Below the pieces are notes generated by a model. That model was not told the DNA's origin. It saw only the letters and a program-made list of their open reading frames with translations, and did not search any database. Position numbers and translations under genes: made by a program. From Eriocheir sinensis (lineage: Eukaryota > Arthropoda > Malacostraca > Decapoda > Varunidae), in NCBI RefSeq assembly GCF_024679095.1, contig NW_026110806.1, positions 469,501-533,500 on the forward strand: a DNA stretch of 64,000 bases. The letters are read 5' to 3'. Positions 45,805 through 60,740 of the stretch are shown here, one piece after another (positions within the stretch are counted from its first letter, which is position 1; each line of letters begins with the position of its first letter).

Positions 45805-46420
45805 TGTGTATTTTGTATATTTATTTTCATACAAATTGAAATTATTTTTTTTATTTTTTTATATATTTTCAAACAAATTTTCTTTATTTTATGTGTATTT
45901 TGTATATTTATTTTTTCTACAAATATACGTTCTTTTATCTGAATTTTGTTTATTGAATTTGAAACGAATTTACCTTATTTTGTATATCTATTTTCATACA
46001 AATTAAAATACTTCTGTGTATTTTTGTAGTTTTAAATAAATTTATGTTATTTTATGTGTATTTTGTATATTTTTATTTATACAAATACACATTCTTTTAT
46101 TGGTATTTTGTATATTTATTTTGATACGAATTTACATTATTTTATGTGTATTTTGTATACATTTTTTTATACGTATTTACTTCATTTTATGTGTATTTTG
46201 TATATATATTTTTATAGAAATCTACGTTATTTTATGTGTATTCGTATATATATTTGGAAACAAATTTACATTGTTTTATATGTATTTTGCACATCTATTT
46301 CAATACAAATTTACCTTATTGTATGTGTTTTTTATATATTTATTTTAATTCAAATTTAATTTTTTTATGTGTATTTTGGTATATATATTTTTATAAATAA
46401 AAAAAAAGCATTATTTTATG
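44146..46420 (+). repeat. Direct duplication of about 2.3 kb, copy 2
   Basis: Counterpart of 527-2,950, without the long (TA)n expansion. Confidence 0.85.
45795..45820. other. Palindromic orientation switch, type 2
   Basis: ATACAAAATGCATGTGTATT with a matching right arm. One base of the arm differs from the copies at 2,326 and 51,095. Confidence 0.83.
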
Positions 46421-46470
46421 GGTATTTTGCCTCTTTATTTTCATACAAATTTACATTAATTTATTAATAT
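45805..46470 (-). repeat. Satellite block, T-rich strand on top
   Basis: Repeats 2,326-2,950. It ends at 46,470 where TTATTAATAT is joined to TCAAAATACACATAAAATG. Confidence 0.92.
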
Positions 46471-47080
46471 TCAAAATACACATAAAATGAAGTAAATACG
46501 TTTAAAAAAATGAATACAAAATATACATAAAAATCGTATCAAAATAAATAAACAAAATACCAGTAAAAGAATGTGTATTTGTATAAATATAAATATACAA
46601 AATACACATAAAATATCGTAAATTTGTATAAAACTATATACAAAAATACACAGAAGTAATTAAATTTGTATGAAAATATATATACAAAATACAGCTAAAA
46701 TAAGCTAAATTTAAATTGAAATGTACCTACAATATACATCAAATAATGTAAATCTGTTTCAAAATATTTATACAAATACATATAATAACGTAGATTTGTT
46801 TAAAAATATATCAACAAAATACACATTAAGTAATGTAAATACGTATGAAAAATATGTACAAAATACACATATAATCATGTAATTCGTATCAAAATAAATA
46901 AACAATATAGCAATAAAATAATGTAAATTTGTATGAGAAAACATATACAAATAACGCAAATTTCTATAAAAATATATGTACAAAAATACACATAAAATAA
47001 AGTAAATTTGCAAAAAAATATATATACAAAACACACACTAAATAATGTAAATGCGTACATAAAATAACCTAAATTTGTAT
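46471..47080 (+). repeat. Satellite block, A-rich strand on top, left flank of the LINE
   Basis: Repeats 4,010-4,620. Its last 202 bases (46,879-47,080) are identical to 1-202. It stops at AAATTTGTAT, where the poly(T) end of the LINE begins. Confidence 0.93.
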
Positions 47081-47093
47081 TTTTTTTTTTTTT
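47081..47093 (-). other. Poly(A) tail of the LINE (poly(T) on top strand)
   Basis: Thirteen T on the plus strand directly after the satellite word AAATTTGTAT. On the minus strand they follow CTCCTTTGCTGT, the end of the 3' UTR. This fixes the 3' end and the orientation of the element. Confidence 0.93.
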
Positions 47094-47201
47094 ACAGCAA
47101 AGGAGACAGCTCAAGGGCACAAAAAAGTAAACATTAATAAAAAAAAAAGCCCGCTACTCGCTGCTCCTAAAAAGAATCCAAAGAGGTGGCCGAAAGATAA
47201 G

Positions 47202-47987
47202 TCAGTTTCGGGAGGAGAGGTGTCCTGATACCCTCCTCTTGAAAGAGTTCAAGTCGTAGGCAGGAGGAAATACAGATGAAGGAAGATTGTTCCAGAGTTT
47301 ACCAGCGTGAGGGATGAAAGAGTGAAGATGCTGGTTAACTCTTGCATAAGGGGTTTGGACAGTATAGGGATGAGCATGAGTAGAAAGTCGAGTGCAGCGG
47401 GGCCGCGGGAGGGGGGGAGGCATGCAGTTAGCAAGTTCAGAAGAGCAGTCAGCGTGGAAATATCGATAGAAGATAGAAAGAGAGGCAACATTGCGGCGGA
47501 ATTTAAGAGGTAGAAGACTATCAGTATGAGGAGGAGAGCTGATGAGACGAAGAGCCTTTGCCTCCACTCTGTCCAGAAGAGCTGTGTGAGTGGAACCCCC
47601 CCACACATGAGATGCATACTCCATACGAGGGCGGACAAGGCCCCTGTATATGGACAGCAACTGTGCAGGGGAGAAGAACTGGCGGAGACGGTACAGAGCG
47701 CCCAGCCTCGAGGAAGCTGATTTAGTAAGAGATGAGATATGAAGTTTCCAGTTGAGATTTTGAGTTAAGGATAGACCGAGGATGTTTAGTGTTGAGGAAG
47801 GTGATAGCTGGGTGTTGTCAAAGAATAGTGGATAGTTGTTTGGAAGATTGTGTCGAGTGGATAGGTGGAGAAACTGTGTTTTTGAGGCGTTGAAGGACAC
47901 CAGGTTCTTCTTGCCCCAATCGGAAATAATAGTAAGGTCTGAGGCTAAGCGTTCTGCAGCCTCCAGCCTTGAGTCGTTAAGTTCCTG
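47202..47987 (-). pseudogene. LINE reverse transcriptase, C-terminal fragment
   Basis: This is the last part of the polymerase ORF: the thumb/connection region and the conserved C-terminal tail after RT. It runs from just after the third frameshift (about 47,988) to a stop at 47,202. Visible family words include SFNASKTQFLHLSTRHNLP, LNILGLSLTQNLNWKLHIS, RLRQFFSPAQLLSIYRGL, EYASHVWGGSTHTALLDRVE and KLWNNLPSSVFPPAYDLNSF. The stretch is intact, about 260 codons. It lacks its own start and cannot be an independent gene. Downstream on the same strand come about 110 bp of 3' UTR, including a second A-rich run, and the tail. Plus-strand frames over this region are antisense shadows. Confidence 0.9.
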
Positions 47988-48222
47988 AAGGTGGGTCTTC
48001 TATTAAAAGAAGTTGAATAATGCAGAGTGGAATCATCGGCGTAGGAATGGATAGGACAGTTCGTTTTGGAAAGAAGATCATCAATGAACAACAGAAAAAG
48101 AGTGGGAGATAGGACAGAACCCTGTGGGACACCACTGTTAATAGATTTAGGGGAAGAACAGTGACCGTCTACCACGGCAGAAATAGAACGGTCAGAAAGG
48201 AAACTGGAGATAAAGGTACAGA
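47988..48222 (-). pseudogene. LINE reverse transcriptase, catalytic palm fragment
   Basis: Encodes SGVPQGSVLSPTLFLLFIDD and then SYADDSTLHYSTSF. The YADD box is the second catalytic motif of reverse transcriptases (codons at 48,032-48,043 on the minus strand), so the active-site aspartates are preserved here. Upstream, at about 48,220-48,226, a CT repeat appears two bases short and shifts the frame. Downstream, at about 47,988-47,991, a one-base loss shifts it again, so this frame runs into a stop at 47,945. The fragment is part of a broken gene, not a separate protein. Confidence 0.9.
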
Positions 48223-48386
48223 GAAGGATAGAAACCGTAGGAGGGTAGTTTAGAAAGCAAAGATTTGTGCCAGACCCTATCAAAAGCTTTTGATATGTCC
48301 AGCGCAATAGCAAAAGTTTCACCGAAACGGCTAAGAGAGGATGACCAAGAGTCAGTTAAGAAGGCTAGGAGATCACCAGTAGAACG
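48223..48386 (-). pseudogene. LINE reverse transcriptase, finger/palm fragment with first catalytic Asp
   Basis: A short piece in a third frame, between the first (about 48,386) and second (about 48,222) frameshifts. It reads RSTGDLLAFLTDSWSSSLSR, continues to ALDISKAFDRVWHKSLLSKL, and ends near the PSYGFYPS word. The ALDISKAFD box carries the first catalytic aspartate. No start codon is associated with it; it is visible only by following the homology across frames. Confidence 0.85.
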
Positions 48387-49000
48387 CCCTTGCGGAACCC
48401 ATACTGGCGATCAGATAGAAGGTCAGAAGTGGAAAGGTGCTTTTGAATCTTACGGTTAAGGATTGATTCAAAAGCTTTAGATAGACAAGAAAGTAAAGCA
48501 ATAGGACGGTAGTTTGAGGGATTGGAGCGGTCACCCTTCTTAGGTACAGGCTGTGTGAAGGCATACTTCCAGCAAGAAGGAAAGGTAGATGTTGACAGGC
48601 AGAGGCGAAAGAGTTTGACCAGGCAGGGTGACAGCACGGAGGCACAGTTTTTAAGGACAATAGGAGGCACTCCATCAGGTCCATAAGCCTTCTGAGGATT
48701 GAGGCCAGAGAGGGCATAGAAAACATCATTTTGAAGAATCTTTATAACAGGCATAAAGGAGTCAGAGGGGGGATGAGTAGGAGGAATATGCCCAGAATCG
48801 TCCAGAGTGGAGTTTTTAGAAAAAGTTTGAGAGAAGAGTTCAGCCTTAGAGATAGATGAGACGGCAGTGTTGCCGTCAGGACTGAGGAGTGGAGGGAAAG
48901 ATGAAGAAGTGAAGTTGGAGGAGATGTTTTTGGCTAGATGCCAGAAGTCACGGGAAGAGTTAGAGAAAGCAAGGTTTTGACATTTTCTATTAATGAAAGA
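48387..49000 (-). pseudogene. LINE reverse transcriptase, N-terminal fragment (element's broken 5' end)
   Basis: Open from the very edge of the element (about 49,000) through an internal Met codon at 48,752-48,754 and on to the first frameshift at about 48,386. The shifted frame runs on to a stop near 48,365. It includes the linker before RT (SRDFWHLAKNISSNF, SKAELFSQTFSKNSTLDD), then LNPQKAYGPDGVPPIVLK, PVPKKGDRSNPSNYRPIALL and LLSDRQYGFRKG, which are the RT motifs 0-2 that bind template and dNTP. In GFRKG(R)STG a C appears to be lost. The true start lay upstream in the missing 5' part. Confidence 0.9.
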
Positions 49001-49002
49001 AT

Positions 49003-51083
<2,081 letters not shown>

Positions 51084-51094
<11 letters not shown>

Positions 51095-51109
51095 TGTGTA
51101 TTTTGTATA
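51084..51109. other. Palindromic orientation switch, type 2
   Basis: The same sequence as the switch at 2,316-2,341: A-rich to T-rich through ACATGTGT. Confidence 0.85.
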
Positions 51110-52526
51110 TTTATTTTCATACAAATTGAAATTATTTTTGTTTATTTTTTCATATATTTTCATACAAATTTTCGTTATTTAATGTGTATTTTGTATATTT
51201 ATTTTTTCTACAAATATACGTTCTTTTATCTGAATTTTGTTTATTGAATTTGAAACGAATTTACCTTATTTTGTATATCTATTTTCATACAAATTAAAAT
51301 ACTTCTGTGTATTTTTGTATATAGTTTTATATAAATTTACGTTATTTTATGTGTATTTTGTATATTTATATTTATACAAATACACATTCTTTTATTGGTA
51401 TTTTGTATATTTATTTTGATACGAATTTACATTATTTTATGTGTATTTTGTATACATTTTTTTGTACGTATTTACTTCATTTTATGTGTATTTTGTATAT
51501 ATATTTTTATAGAAATCTACGTTATTTTATGTGTATCGTATATATATTTTGAAACAAATTTACATTGTTTTATATGTATTTTGCATATCTATTTCAATAC
51601 AAATTTACCTTATTGTGTTTTTTGTATATTTATTTTAATACAAATTTAATTTTTTGATGTGTATTTTGGTATATATATTTTTATAAATAAAAAAAATGCG
51701 TTATTTTATGGGTATTTTTATAAATAATTTGATACAAATCTACATTATTTTATGTATTTTGTATATACATTTCAATTCAAATTTAGCTTATTTTATCTGT
51801 ATTTTGTATATTTTCATACGAATTTAATTACTTCTGTGTATATTTGTATATAGTTTTATACAGATTTACGTTATTTTATGTGTATTTTGTATATTTATAT
51901 TTATATAAATACACATTCTTTTATTGGTATTTTGTTTATTTATTTTGATACGAATTTACATTATTTTATGTGTATTTTGTATACATTTTCTTCTACGTAT
52001 TTACTTCATTTTATGTGTATTTTGTATATATATTTTTATACAAATATTCGTTATTTTATGTGTATTCGTATATATATTTTGAAACAAATTTACATTGTTT
52101 TATATGTATTTTGCATATCTATTTCAATACAGATTTACCTTATTGTATGTGTATTTTGTATATTTATTTTATTACAAATTAATTTTTTCATGTGTATTTT
52201 GGTATATATATTTTTATAAAAAATGCGTTATTTAATGGGTATTTTGCATCTTTATTTTCATACAAATTTACATTGTTTTATTAATATTCTGTGTATTTAT
52301 TTTGATACGATTTTGCATTATTCTATTTGTGTTTTGTATATATTTTTTTATACATATTTACATTATTTAATGTGTATTTTGTATATTTTAAAACAAATTT
52401 ACGTTATTTTATGCGCATCTGTTAAAATAGTTTGATACAAATTTACATTATTTTATGTATTTTGTATATATATATTTCAATACAAATTTAGTTTATTTTA
52501 TGTATATTTTGTATATCTATTTTCAT
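51095..52526 (-). repeat. Satellite block, T-rich strand on top
   Basis: Copy of 2,326-3,760 with very few visible differences, including the same closing switch (TTTTCATTTGTATC). Confidence 0.93.
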
Positions 52527-55500
52527 TTGTATCAAAATAAATAAACAAAATAGCAATAAAATAATGTAAATTTGTATGAGAAAACATATACAAATACACA
52601 TAAAATAACGCAAATTTCTAAAAAAATATATGTACAAAAATGCACATAAAATAAAGTAAATTTGCAAATTTGTATTGAAATAGATATGCAAAATACATAT
52701 AAAACAAAATAAATTTGTTTCAAAATATATATACGAATACATAAAATAACGTAGATTTCTATAAAAATATATACAAAATACACATAAAATGAAGTAAATA
52801 CGTATAAAAAATGAATACAAAAAATACATAAAAATCGTATCAAAATAAATAAACAAAATACCAGTAAAAGAATGTGTATTTGTAAAAATATAAATATACA
52901 AAATACACATAAAATATCGTAAATTTGTATAAAACTATATACAAAAATACACAGAAGTAATTAAATTTGTATGAAAATATATATATAAAATACAGCTAAA
53001 ATAAGCTAAATTTGAATTGAAATGTACATAAAAAATACATAAAATAATGTAAATCTGTATCAAAATATTTATACAAATACATATAATAACGTAGATTTGT
53101 TTAAAAATATATAAACAAAATACACGTTAAGTTATGTAAATACGTATAAAAAATATGTACAAAATACACATATAATCATGTAATTCGTATCAAAATAAAT
53201 AAACAAAATAGCAATAAAATAATGTAAATTTGTATGAGAAAACATATAGAAATAACGCAAATTTCTATAAAAATATATGTACAAAAATGCACATAAAAAA
53301 AAGTAAATTTGCAAAAAAATATATATACAAAACACACACTAAATAATGTAAATGCGTACATAAAATAACCTAAATTTGTATAAAACTATATACAAAAATA
53401 CACAAAAATAATTTAAATTTGTTTGAAAAGAAATATACAAAATACACATAAAATTAGGTAAATTTGTATTGAAATACATATACAAAATACACATCAAATA
53501 ATGTAAATTTGAATGAAAATATATAAACAAATACACTTAAAATAACGTAAATTTGTATAAAATATATATGCAAGATACACATTAAATAATGTATATATGT
53601 ATAAAAAATATATATACAAAAAACAAATAGAATAATGTAAAATCGTATCAAAATAAATACACAGAATATCAATAAAATAATGTAAATTTGTATGAAAATA
53701 AAGATACAAAATTCCCAAAAATTATCGCATTTTTTATAAAAATATATTTACCAAAATACACATAAAATATTTAAATTTGTATTGAAATAAATATACAAAA
53801 TGCATATACAGTAAGGTAAATTTGTATTGAAAGAGATATTCAAAAATACATATAAAACAATGTAAATTTGTTTCAAAATATATTTACGAATACACATAAA
53901 ATAAAGTAGATTTCTATAGAAATATATATACAAAATACATATGAAATTATGTAAATACGTATAAAAATATATACAAAATACATATCAAATAATGTAAATT
54001 CGTGTCAAAATAAATAAACAAAATATCATGAAAAGAATGTGTATTTGTATGAAAATAGATAATAGATAATAAATTTGTATAAAATATATATGCAAGATAC
54101 ACATTAAATAATGTAAATATGTATAAAAAGTATATACAAAAAAAATAGAATAATGTAACATCGTATCAAAATAAATACACCGAATATTAATAAAATAATG
54201 TAAATTTGTATGAAAATAAAGATGCAAAATTCCATAAAATAGCGCATTTCTTATAAAAATATATACCAAAATACACATAAAATATTTAAATTTGCATTGA
54301 AATAAATATACAAAATGCACATACAATAAGGTAAATTTGTATTGAAAGAGATATGCAAAAATACATATAAAACAATGTAAATTTGTTTCAAAATATATAT
54401 GCGAATACAAATAAAAAAAACGTAGATTTCTATAAAAATATATATACAAAATACACATAAAATAAGGTAAATACGTATAAAAAAATGTATACAAAATACA
54501 CATAAAATAATGTAATTTCCAATTAAAATAAATGTAAATTTGAATGAAAATATAAAAACAAATACACTTAAAATAACGTAAATTTGTATGAAATATATAT
54601 GCAAGATACACATTAAATAATGTAAATGTGTATAAGAAAATATATACAAAAATAAATAGAATAATGTAAAATCGTATCAAAATAAATACACAGAATATCA
54701 ATAAAATAATGTAAATTTGTATGAAAATAATGATGCAAAATTACCAAAATTATCGCATTTTTATAAAAATATATATACCAAAATACACATAAAATATTTA
54801 AATTTGTATTGAAATAAATATACAAAATGCATATACAGTAAGGTAAATTTGTATTAAAAGAGATATTCAAAAATACATATAAAACAATGTAAATTTGTTT
54901 CAAAATATATATACGAATACACATAAAATAAAGTAGATTTCTATAGAAATATATATACAAAATACATATGAAATTATGTAAATACGTATAAAAATATATA
55001 TACAAAATACATATCAAATAATGTAAATTCGTGTCAAAATAAATAAACAAAATATCATGAAAAGAATGTGTATTTGTATAAAAATAGATAATAGATAATA
55101 AATTTGTATAAAATATATATGCAAGATACTCATTAAATAATGTAAATATGTATAAAAAAGTATATACAAAAAACAAATAGAATAATGTAAATTCGTATCA
55201 AAATAAATACACCGAATATTAATAAAATAATGTAAATTTGTATGAAAATAATGATGCAAAGTTCCCATAAAATAGCGCATTTCTTATAAAAATATATATA
55301 CCAAAATACACATAAAATATTTATATTTGTTTTGAAATAAATATACAAAATGCACATACAATAAGGTAGATTTGTAATTGAAAGAGATATGCAAAAATAC
55401 ATATAAAACAATGTAAATTTGTTTCAAAATATATATACGAATACAAATAAAAAAACGTAGATTTCTATAAAAATATATATACAAAATACACATAAAATTA

Positions 55501-58500
55501 AGTAAATACGTATAAAAATATGTGTATTTGTAAAAATATAAATATACAAAATACACATAAAATATCGTAAATTTGTATAAAACTATATACAAAAATACAC
55601 AGAAGTAATTAAATTTGTATGAGAATATATATACAAAATACAGCTAAAATAAGCTAAATTTGAATTGAAATGTACATACAAAATACATAAAATAATGTAA
55701 ATCTGTATCAAAATATTTATACAAATACATATAATAACGTAGATTTGTTTAAAAATATATAAACAAAATCCACATTAAGTAATGTAAATACGTATAAAAA
55801 ATATGTACAAAATACACATATATTCATGTAATTCGTATCAAAATAAATAAACAAAATAGCAATAAAATAATGTAAATTTGTATGAGAAAACATATACAAA
55901 TAACGCAAATTTCTATAAAAATATATGTACAAAAATGCACATAAAATAAAGTAAATTTGCAAAAATATATATATACAAAACACACACTAAATAATGTAAA
56001 TGCGTACATAAAATAACCTAAATTTGTATAAAACTATATACAAAAATACACAAAAATAATTTAAATTTGTGTGAAAAGAAATATACAAAATACACATAAA
56101 ATTAGGTAAATTTCTATTGAAATACATATACAAAATACACATAAAATAATATAAATTTGAATAAAAATATATAAACAAATACACTTAAAATAACGAAAAT
56201 TTGTATGAAATATATAGAGAAAATACACATTAAATAATGTAAATATGTATCAAAAAATATATACAAAACACAAATAGAATAATGTAAAATAGTATCAAAA
56301 TAAATACACAGAATATTAATAAAATAATGTAAATTTGTATGAAAATAAAGATGCAAAATACCCATAAAACAACGCATTTTTTATGAAAATATATATACCA
56401 AAATGCACATAAAATATTTAAATTTGTATTACAATAAATATACAAAATGCACATACAATAAGGTAAATTTGTATTGAAATAGATATGCAAAATACATATA
56501 AAACAATGTAAATTTGTTTCAAAATATACATACGAATACACATAAAAAACGTAGATTTCTATAAAATATATATACAAAATACACATAAAAAGAAGTAAAT
56601 ACGTATAAACAAATGTATACAAAATACACATAAAATAATGTAAATTCGTATCAAAATAAATAAACAAAATACCAATAAAAGAATGTGTATTTGTATAAAT
56701 ATAAATATAAAAAATACACATAAAATAACGTAAATTTGTATTAAACTATATACAAAAATACAAAGAAGTAATTAAATTTGTATGAAAATATATATACAAA
56801 ATAAAAATAAAATAAGCTAAATTTGAATTGAAATGTATATACAAAAAAACATAAAATAATGTAAATTTGTATCAAAATATTTACACAAATACACATTTAA
56901 TAACGTTAATTTGTTTAAAATATATAAACAAAATACACATTAAATAATGTAAACACGTATAAAAAACATGTACAAAATACACATATAATCATGTAATTCG
57001 TATCAAAATAAATAAACAAAATAGCAATAAAATAATAATAATAATAATAAATGGTCTATTCATTTGAAGGAAGCCATTAAATAATGTAAACTCGCGTCAA
57101 AATAAATAAGCAAAATATCAATAAAAGAATGTGTATTTGTATGAAACTAGATATAGAAAATACACATAAAATAACCTAAATTTGTATAAAACTATATACA
57201 AAACAACACAAAAATAATTTAAATTTGTATGAAAATAAATATACAAAATACACATAAAATTAGGTAAATTTGCATTGAAATACATATACAAAATACATTT
57301 AAAATAATGTAAATTTGAATGAAATTATATAAAGAAATACACTTAAAATAACGTAAATTTGTATAAAATATATATAAAAAATACACATTAAATAATGAAA
57401 ATATGTATAAAAAAATATATACAAAACACAAATAGTATAATATAAAATCGTATCAAAATAATATACACAGAATATTAATAAAATAATGTAAATTTGTATG
57501 AAAACTAAGATGCAAAATACCTATAAAATAACGCATTTTTTTAAAATCATATATACCAAAATACACATAAAATATTTGAATTTGTATTAAAATAAATATA
57601 CAAAATGCACATACAATAAGGTAAATTTGTATTGAAATAGATATGCAAAATACATATAAAACAATGTAAATTTGTTTCAAAATATATATACGAATACACA
57701 TATAATAACGTAGATATCTATAAAAATATATATACTAAATGCACATAAAATTAAGTAAATACGAATAGAAAAAGTACACAAAATACACATAAAATAATGT
57801 AAATTCGTATAAATATAAATAAACAAAATACCAATAAAAGAATGTGTATTTGTATAAATATAAATATACAAAATGCACATAAAATAACGTAAATTTGTAT
57901 AAAACTATATACAAAAATACTCAGAAGTAATTAAATTTGTATGAAAATAGATATACAAAATACACACAAAATAAGCTAAATTTGAATTGAAATACATATA
58001 CAAAATATATAAAATAAAGTAAATTTGTTTCAAAATATTTTTAACAAATACACATATAATAACGTAAATTTGTATAAAAATATATAAAACAAAATACACA
58101 TTAAGAAATATGAATACGTATACAAAAAATATGTACAAAATACACAAATAATCAAGTCATTCGTATCAAAATAAATCAACAAAAAACTAATTAAATAATG
58201 TCAATTTGTATGAGAAAACATATACAAAATACAGATAAAATAACGCAAATTTCTATAAAAATATATGTACAAAAATGCACAAAATTAATTTGCATAAAAA
58301 ATATATACAAAACACAAGGTTGATAATGTAAATGAGTATAAAAATATGTATACAAAATACCTATGAAATAATCTAAATTCGTATCGAGTTAAATTAAGAA
58401 AATAACAATAAATTAATGTAATTTTGGATGAAAATATATATAGAAAACACACATAAAATAACCTAAATACAAATAGAAATAAACACATTAAATAATTTAA

Positions 58501-59112
58501 AATTGAATGAAATAAATATACAAAATAAACATAAAATAAGGTAAATTTGTAATAAAATATATGTAAAAATACACATAAAATAATATAAATTTGTATGAAA
58601 ATATATATACAAATACACATAAAATAACATGAATTTGTATAAAATTTGTTTCAAAATATATACGAATACACACAATAAAATAACGTAAATTTTTATGAAA
58701 ATGTATATATAAAATACACATAAAATAATTTAAATACGTAGAAAAATATAAATAAAAAATACACATAAAATAATGTAAACACGTAACAAAATAAAAACAC
58801 AAAATTCCAATAAAATAATCTATATTTGTAGGAAGTATATATACAAAAAACAAATAAAATAACTAAAATTTGTATAAAAATATATACAAAAAATACACAA
58901 AAATAATTTAAATTTGTTTGAAAATAGATATGCAAAATACACATAAAGTTAGGCATATTTGTATTGAAATACATATACAAAAATCACATAAAATAATGTA
59001 AATTTGTATAAACATATATATACAAATACACATAAAATAACGTAAATTTGGATAAAATATATATATACAAAATATACATTAAATATTTTAAATATGTATA
59101 AAAATATATTAT
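52527..59112 (+). repeat. Satellite block, A-rich strand on top (6.6 kb)
   Basis: Copy of 3,761-10,354 at a nearly constant offset of about 48,760. It includes the (TAA)n marker at 57,030-57,075 and the type-1 switch at its end. Confidence 0.93.
57030..57075 (+). repeat. (TAA)n microsatellite plus 25-bp non-satellite insert, third copy
   Basis: Counterpart of 8,271-8,315 with the same TAA count. The insert (57,051-57,075) differs by one visible base (TTGAAGG instead of TTGTAGG). Confidence 0.8.
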
Positions 59113-59128
59113 ATCATATATATTTTTA
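59100..59128. other. Palindromic orientation switch, type 1
   Basis: Copy of the switch at 10,341-10,370, identical by eye. Confidence 0.8.
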
Positions 59129-59853
59129 TTGACATTTGCGTTATTTATGTGTATTTTGTATATGTTTCTCATAGAAATTTACATTATTTTATTGGTATTT
59201 TGTCTATTTATTTTGATACGAATTACATGATTGTTTGTGTATTTTGTACATTTTTTTATACGTATTTACATTATTTAATGTGTATTTTGTTTTTATATTT
59301 TTTTACAAATTTACGTTATTATATGTGTATTTTTATAAGTATTTTGATAAAAATTTACATTATTTTATGTATTTTGTATATATATTTCAATTCAAATTTA
59401 GCTTATTTTATGTGTATTTTGTATATCCATTTAATACAAATTTAGTTACTTTTATGTATTTTTGTACATAGTTTTATATAAATTTACGTTATTTTATGTG
59501 TATTTTGTATATTTATATTTATACAAACACATTCTTTTATTAGTATTTTGTTTATTTATTATGAGTTTAGTTATTTTATGTGTATTTTGTATACATTTTT
59601 ATACGTATTTACTTAATTATGTATTGTATATATATTTAATAGAAATCTCCGTTATTTTAGGTGTATTCCTTTATATATTTTGAAACAAATTTACATTGTT
59701 TTTATATGTATTTATTTCAATACAAATTTACCTTATTGTATGCATTGTATACTTATTTAATAAAATCACATTTTATGTATATATTTTTATAAAAATGCGT
59801 TATTTTATCTGCGTAATTTTCATACAAATTTTCATTATTTTATTAATATTTCC
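59113..59853 (-). repeat. Satellite block, T-rich strand on top, with many small deletions
   Basis: Copy of 10,355-11,149. From about 59,520 it is repeatedly shortened: missing bases in T runs and missing 2-10 bp pieces of the TATGTGTATTTTGTATAT word. It is about 55 bp shorter than its counterpart. Confidence 0.9.
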
Positions 59854-60721
59854 ATTAGAATACACATGAAATGTTGTAAATACGTATAAAAATATATATA
59901 CAAAATACACATTAAATAATTTAAACTCGTGTCAAAATAAATAATTAAAATATCAATAAAAGAATGTGTATTTGTATGAAAATACATATACAATAACGTA
60001 AATTTGTATAAAACAATATATAAAAATATGCAAAAATAAGTTAAATTTGTATGAAAATAAATATACAAAATATACATAAAATTAGGTAAATTTGTAAAGA
60101 AATACATATACAAAATACACATAAAATATTGTAAATTTGAATGAAAATATATAAACAAATACACTTAAATTAACATAAATTTGTATAAAATATATATAAA
60201 AAATATTCATTAAATAATGAAAATATGTATAAAAAATATATATACAAAACACAAATAGAATAATGTAAAATCGTATTAAAATAAATGTACAGAACATAAA
60301 TAAAATAACGTAAATTTGTATGAAAATAAAGATGCAAAATACCCATAAAATAACTTATTTTTTATAAATATACAAAATACACATGAAAGGATGTAAATAC
60401 GTATAAAAATATATATACAAAATACACATTAAATAATGTAAATTCGCGTCAAAATAAATAAACAAAATATCAATAAAAGAATGTAAATTTATGAAAATAA
60501 ATATACAAATACACATAAGATAACATAAATTTGTATAAAATATATACAAAATACACATTAAATAATGTAAATACGTATAAAAAATGTACAAAATACACAA
60601 ATAATCAAATAATTCGTATCAAAATAAATAGACAAAATACCAATAAAATAATGTAAATTTCTATGAAAACATATACAAAATACACATAAATAACGTAAAT
60701 ATCAATAAAATATATATAATA
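59854..60721 (+). repeat. Satellite block, A-rich strand on top, containing a copy breakpoint
   Basis: Follows 11,150-11,845 until about 60,540, then jumps to sequence matching 35,690-35,859. It ends at a type-1 switch at about 60,722. Small deletions like those in the previous block continue to about 61,000. Confidence 0.9.
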
Positions 60722-60740
60722 TAATATATTTTATACATAT
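60705..60740. other. Palindromic orientation switch, type 1
   Basis: CAATAAAATATATATAATAT centre followed by ATATATTTTATACATATTT. It has the same sense as 26,968 and 35,860, with single-base shortening in the A and T runs. Confidence 0.78.

Larger units (their letters stand above)
47081..49002 (-). mobile_element. 5'-truncated non-LTR (LINE) retrotransposon, jockey-like, dead
   Basis: A 1,922-bp insert of ordinary base composition in the satellite, oriented on the minus strand. Reading that strand, it starts inside the protein region upstream of the reverse transcriptase palm (about 49,000), runs through RT and the C-terminal region, and has a short 3' UTR and a poly(A) tail of 13 (47,081-47,093). 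The endonuclease and ORF1 parts are missing, as expected of 5'-truncated LINE copies. Comparison with the empty site at 200-202 shows a 3-bp target duplication (TAT at 47,078-47,080 and 49,003-49,005). The coding region has three frameshifts. I recognise the family as one commonly annotated as jockey RNA-directed DNA polymerase in decapod crustaceans. The exact clade needs a phylogeny. Confidence 0.93.

Noticed and set aside
47115..47150. An internal A-rich run (about 47,138-47,150) as a second LINE tail or separate element
   Set aside because: The sequence on both sides belongs to the same 3' UTR and only the run at 47,081-47,093 borders the satellite.
47249..48729. Other open frames across the LINE (for example 47,249-47,638 minus, 47,307-47,513 plus, 47,526-47,720 plus, 48,265-48,459 plus, 48,373-48,729 minus)
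   Set aside because: They are antisense or alternate-frame shadows of the reverse transcriptase; only the frames carrying RT motifs are supported.
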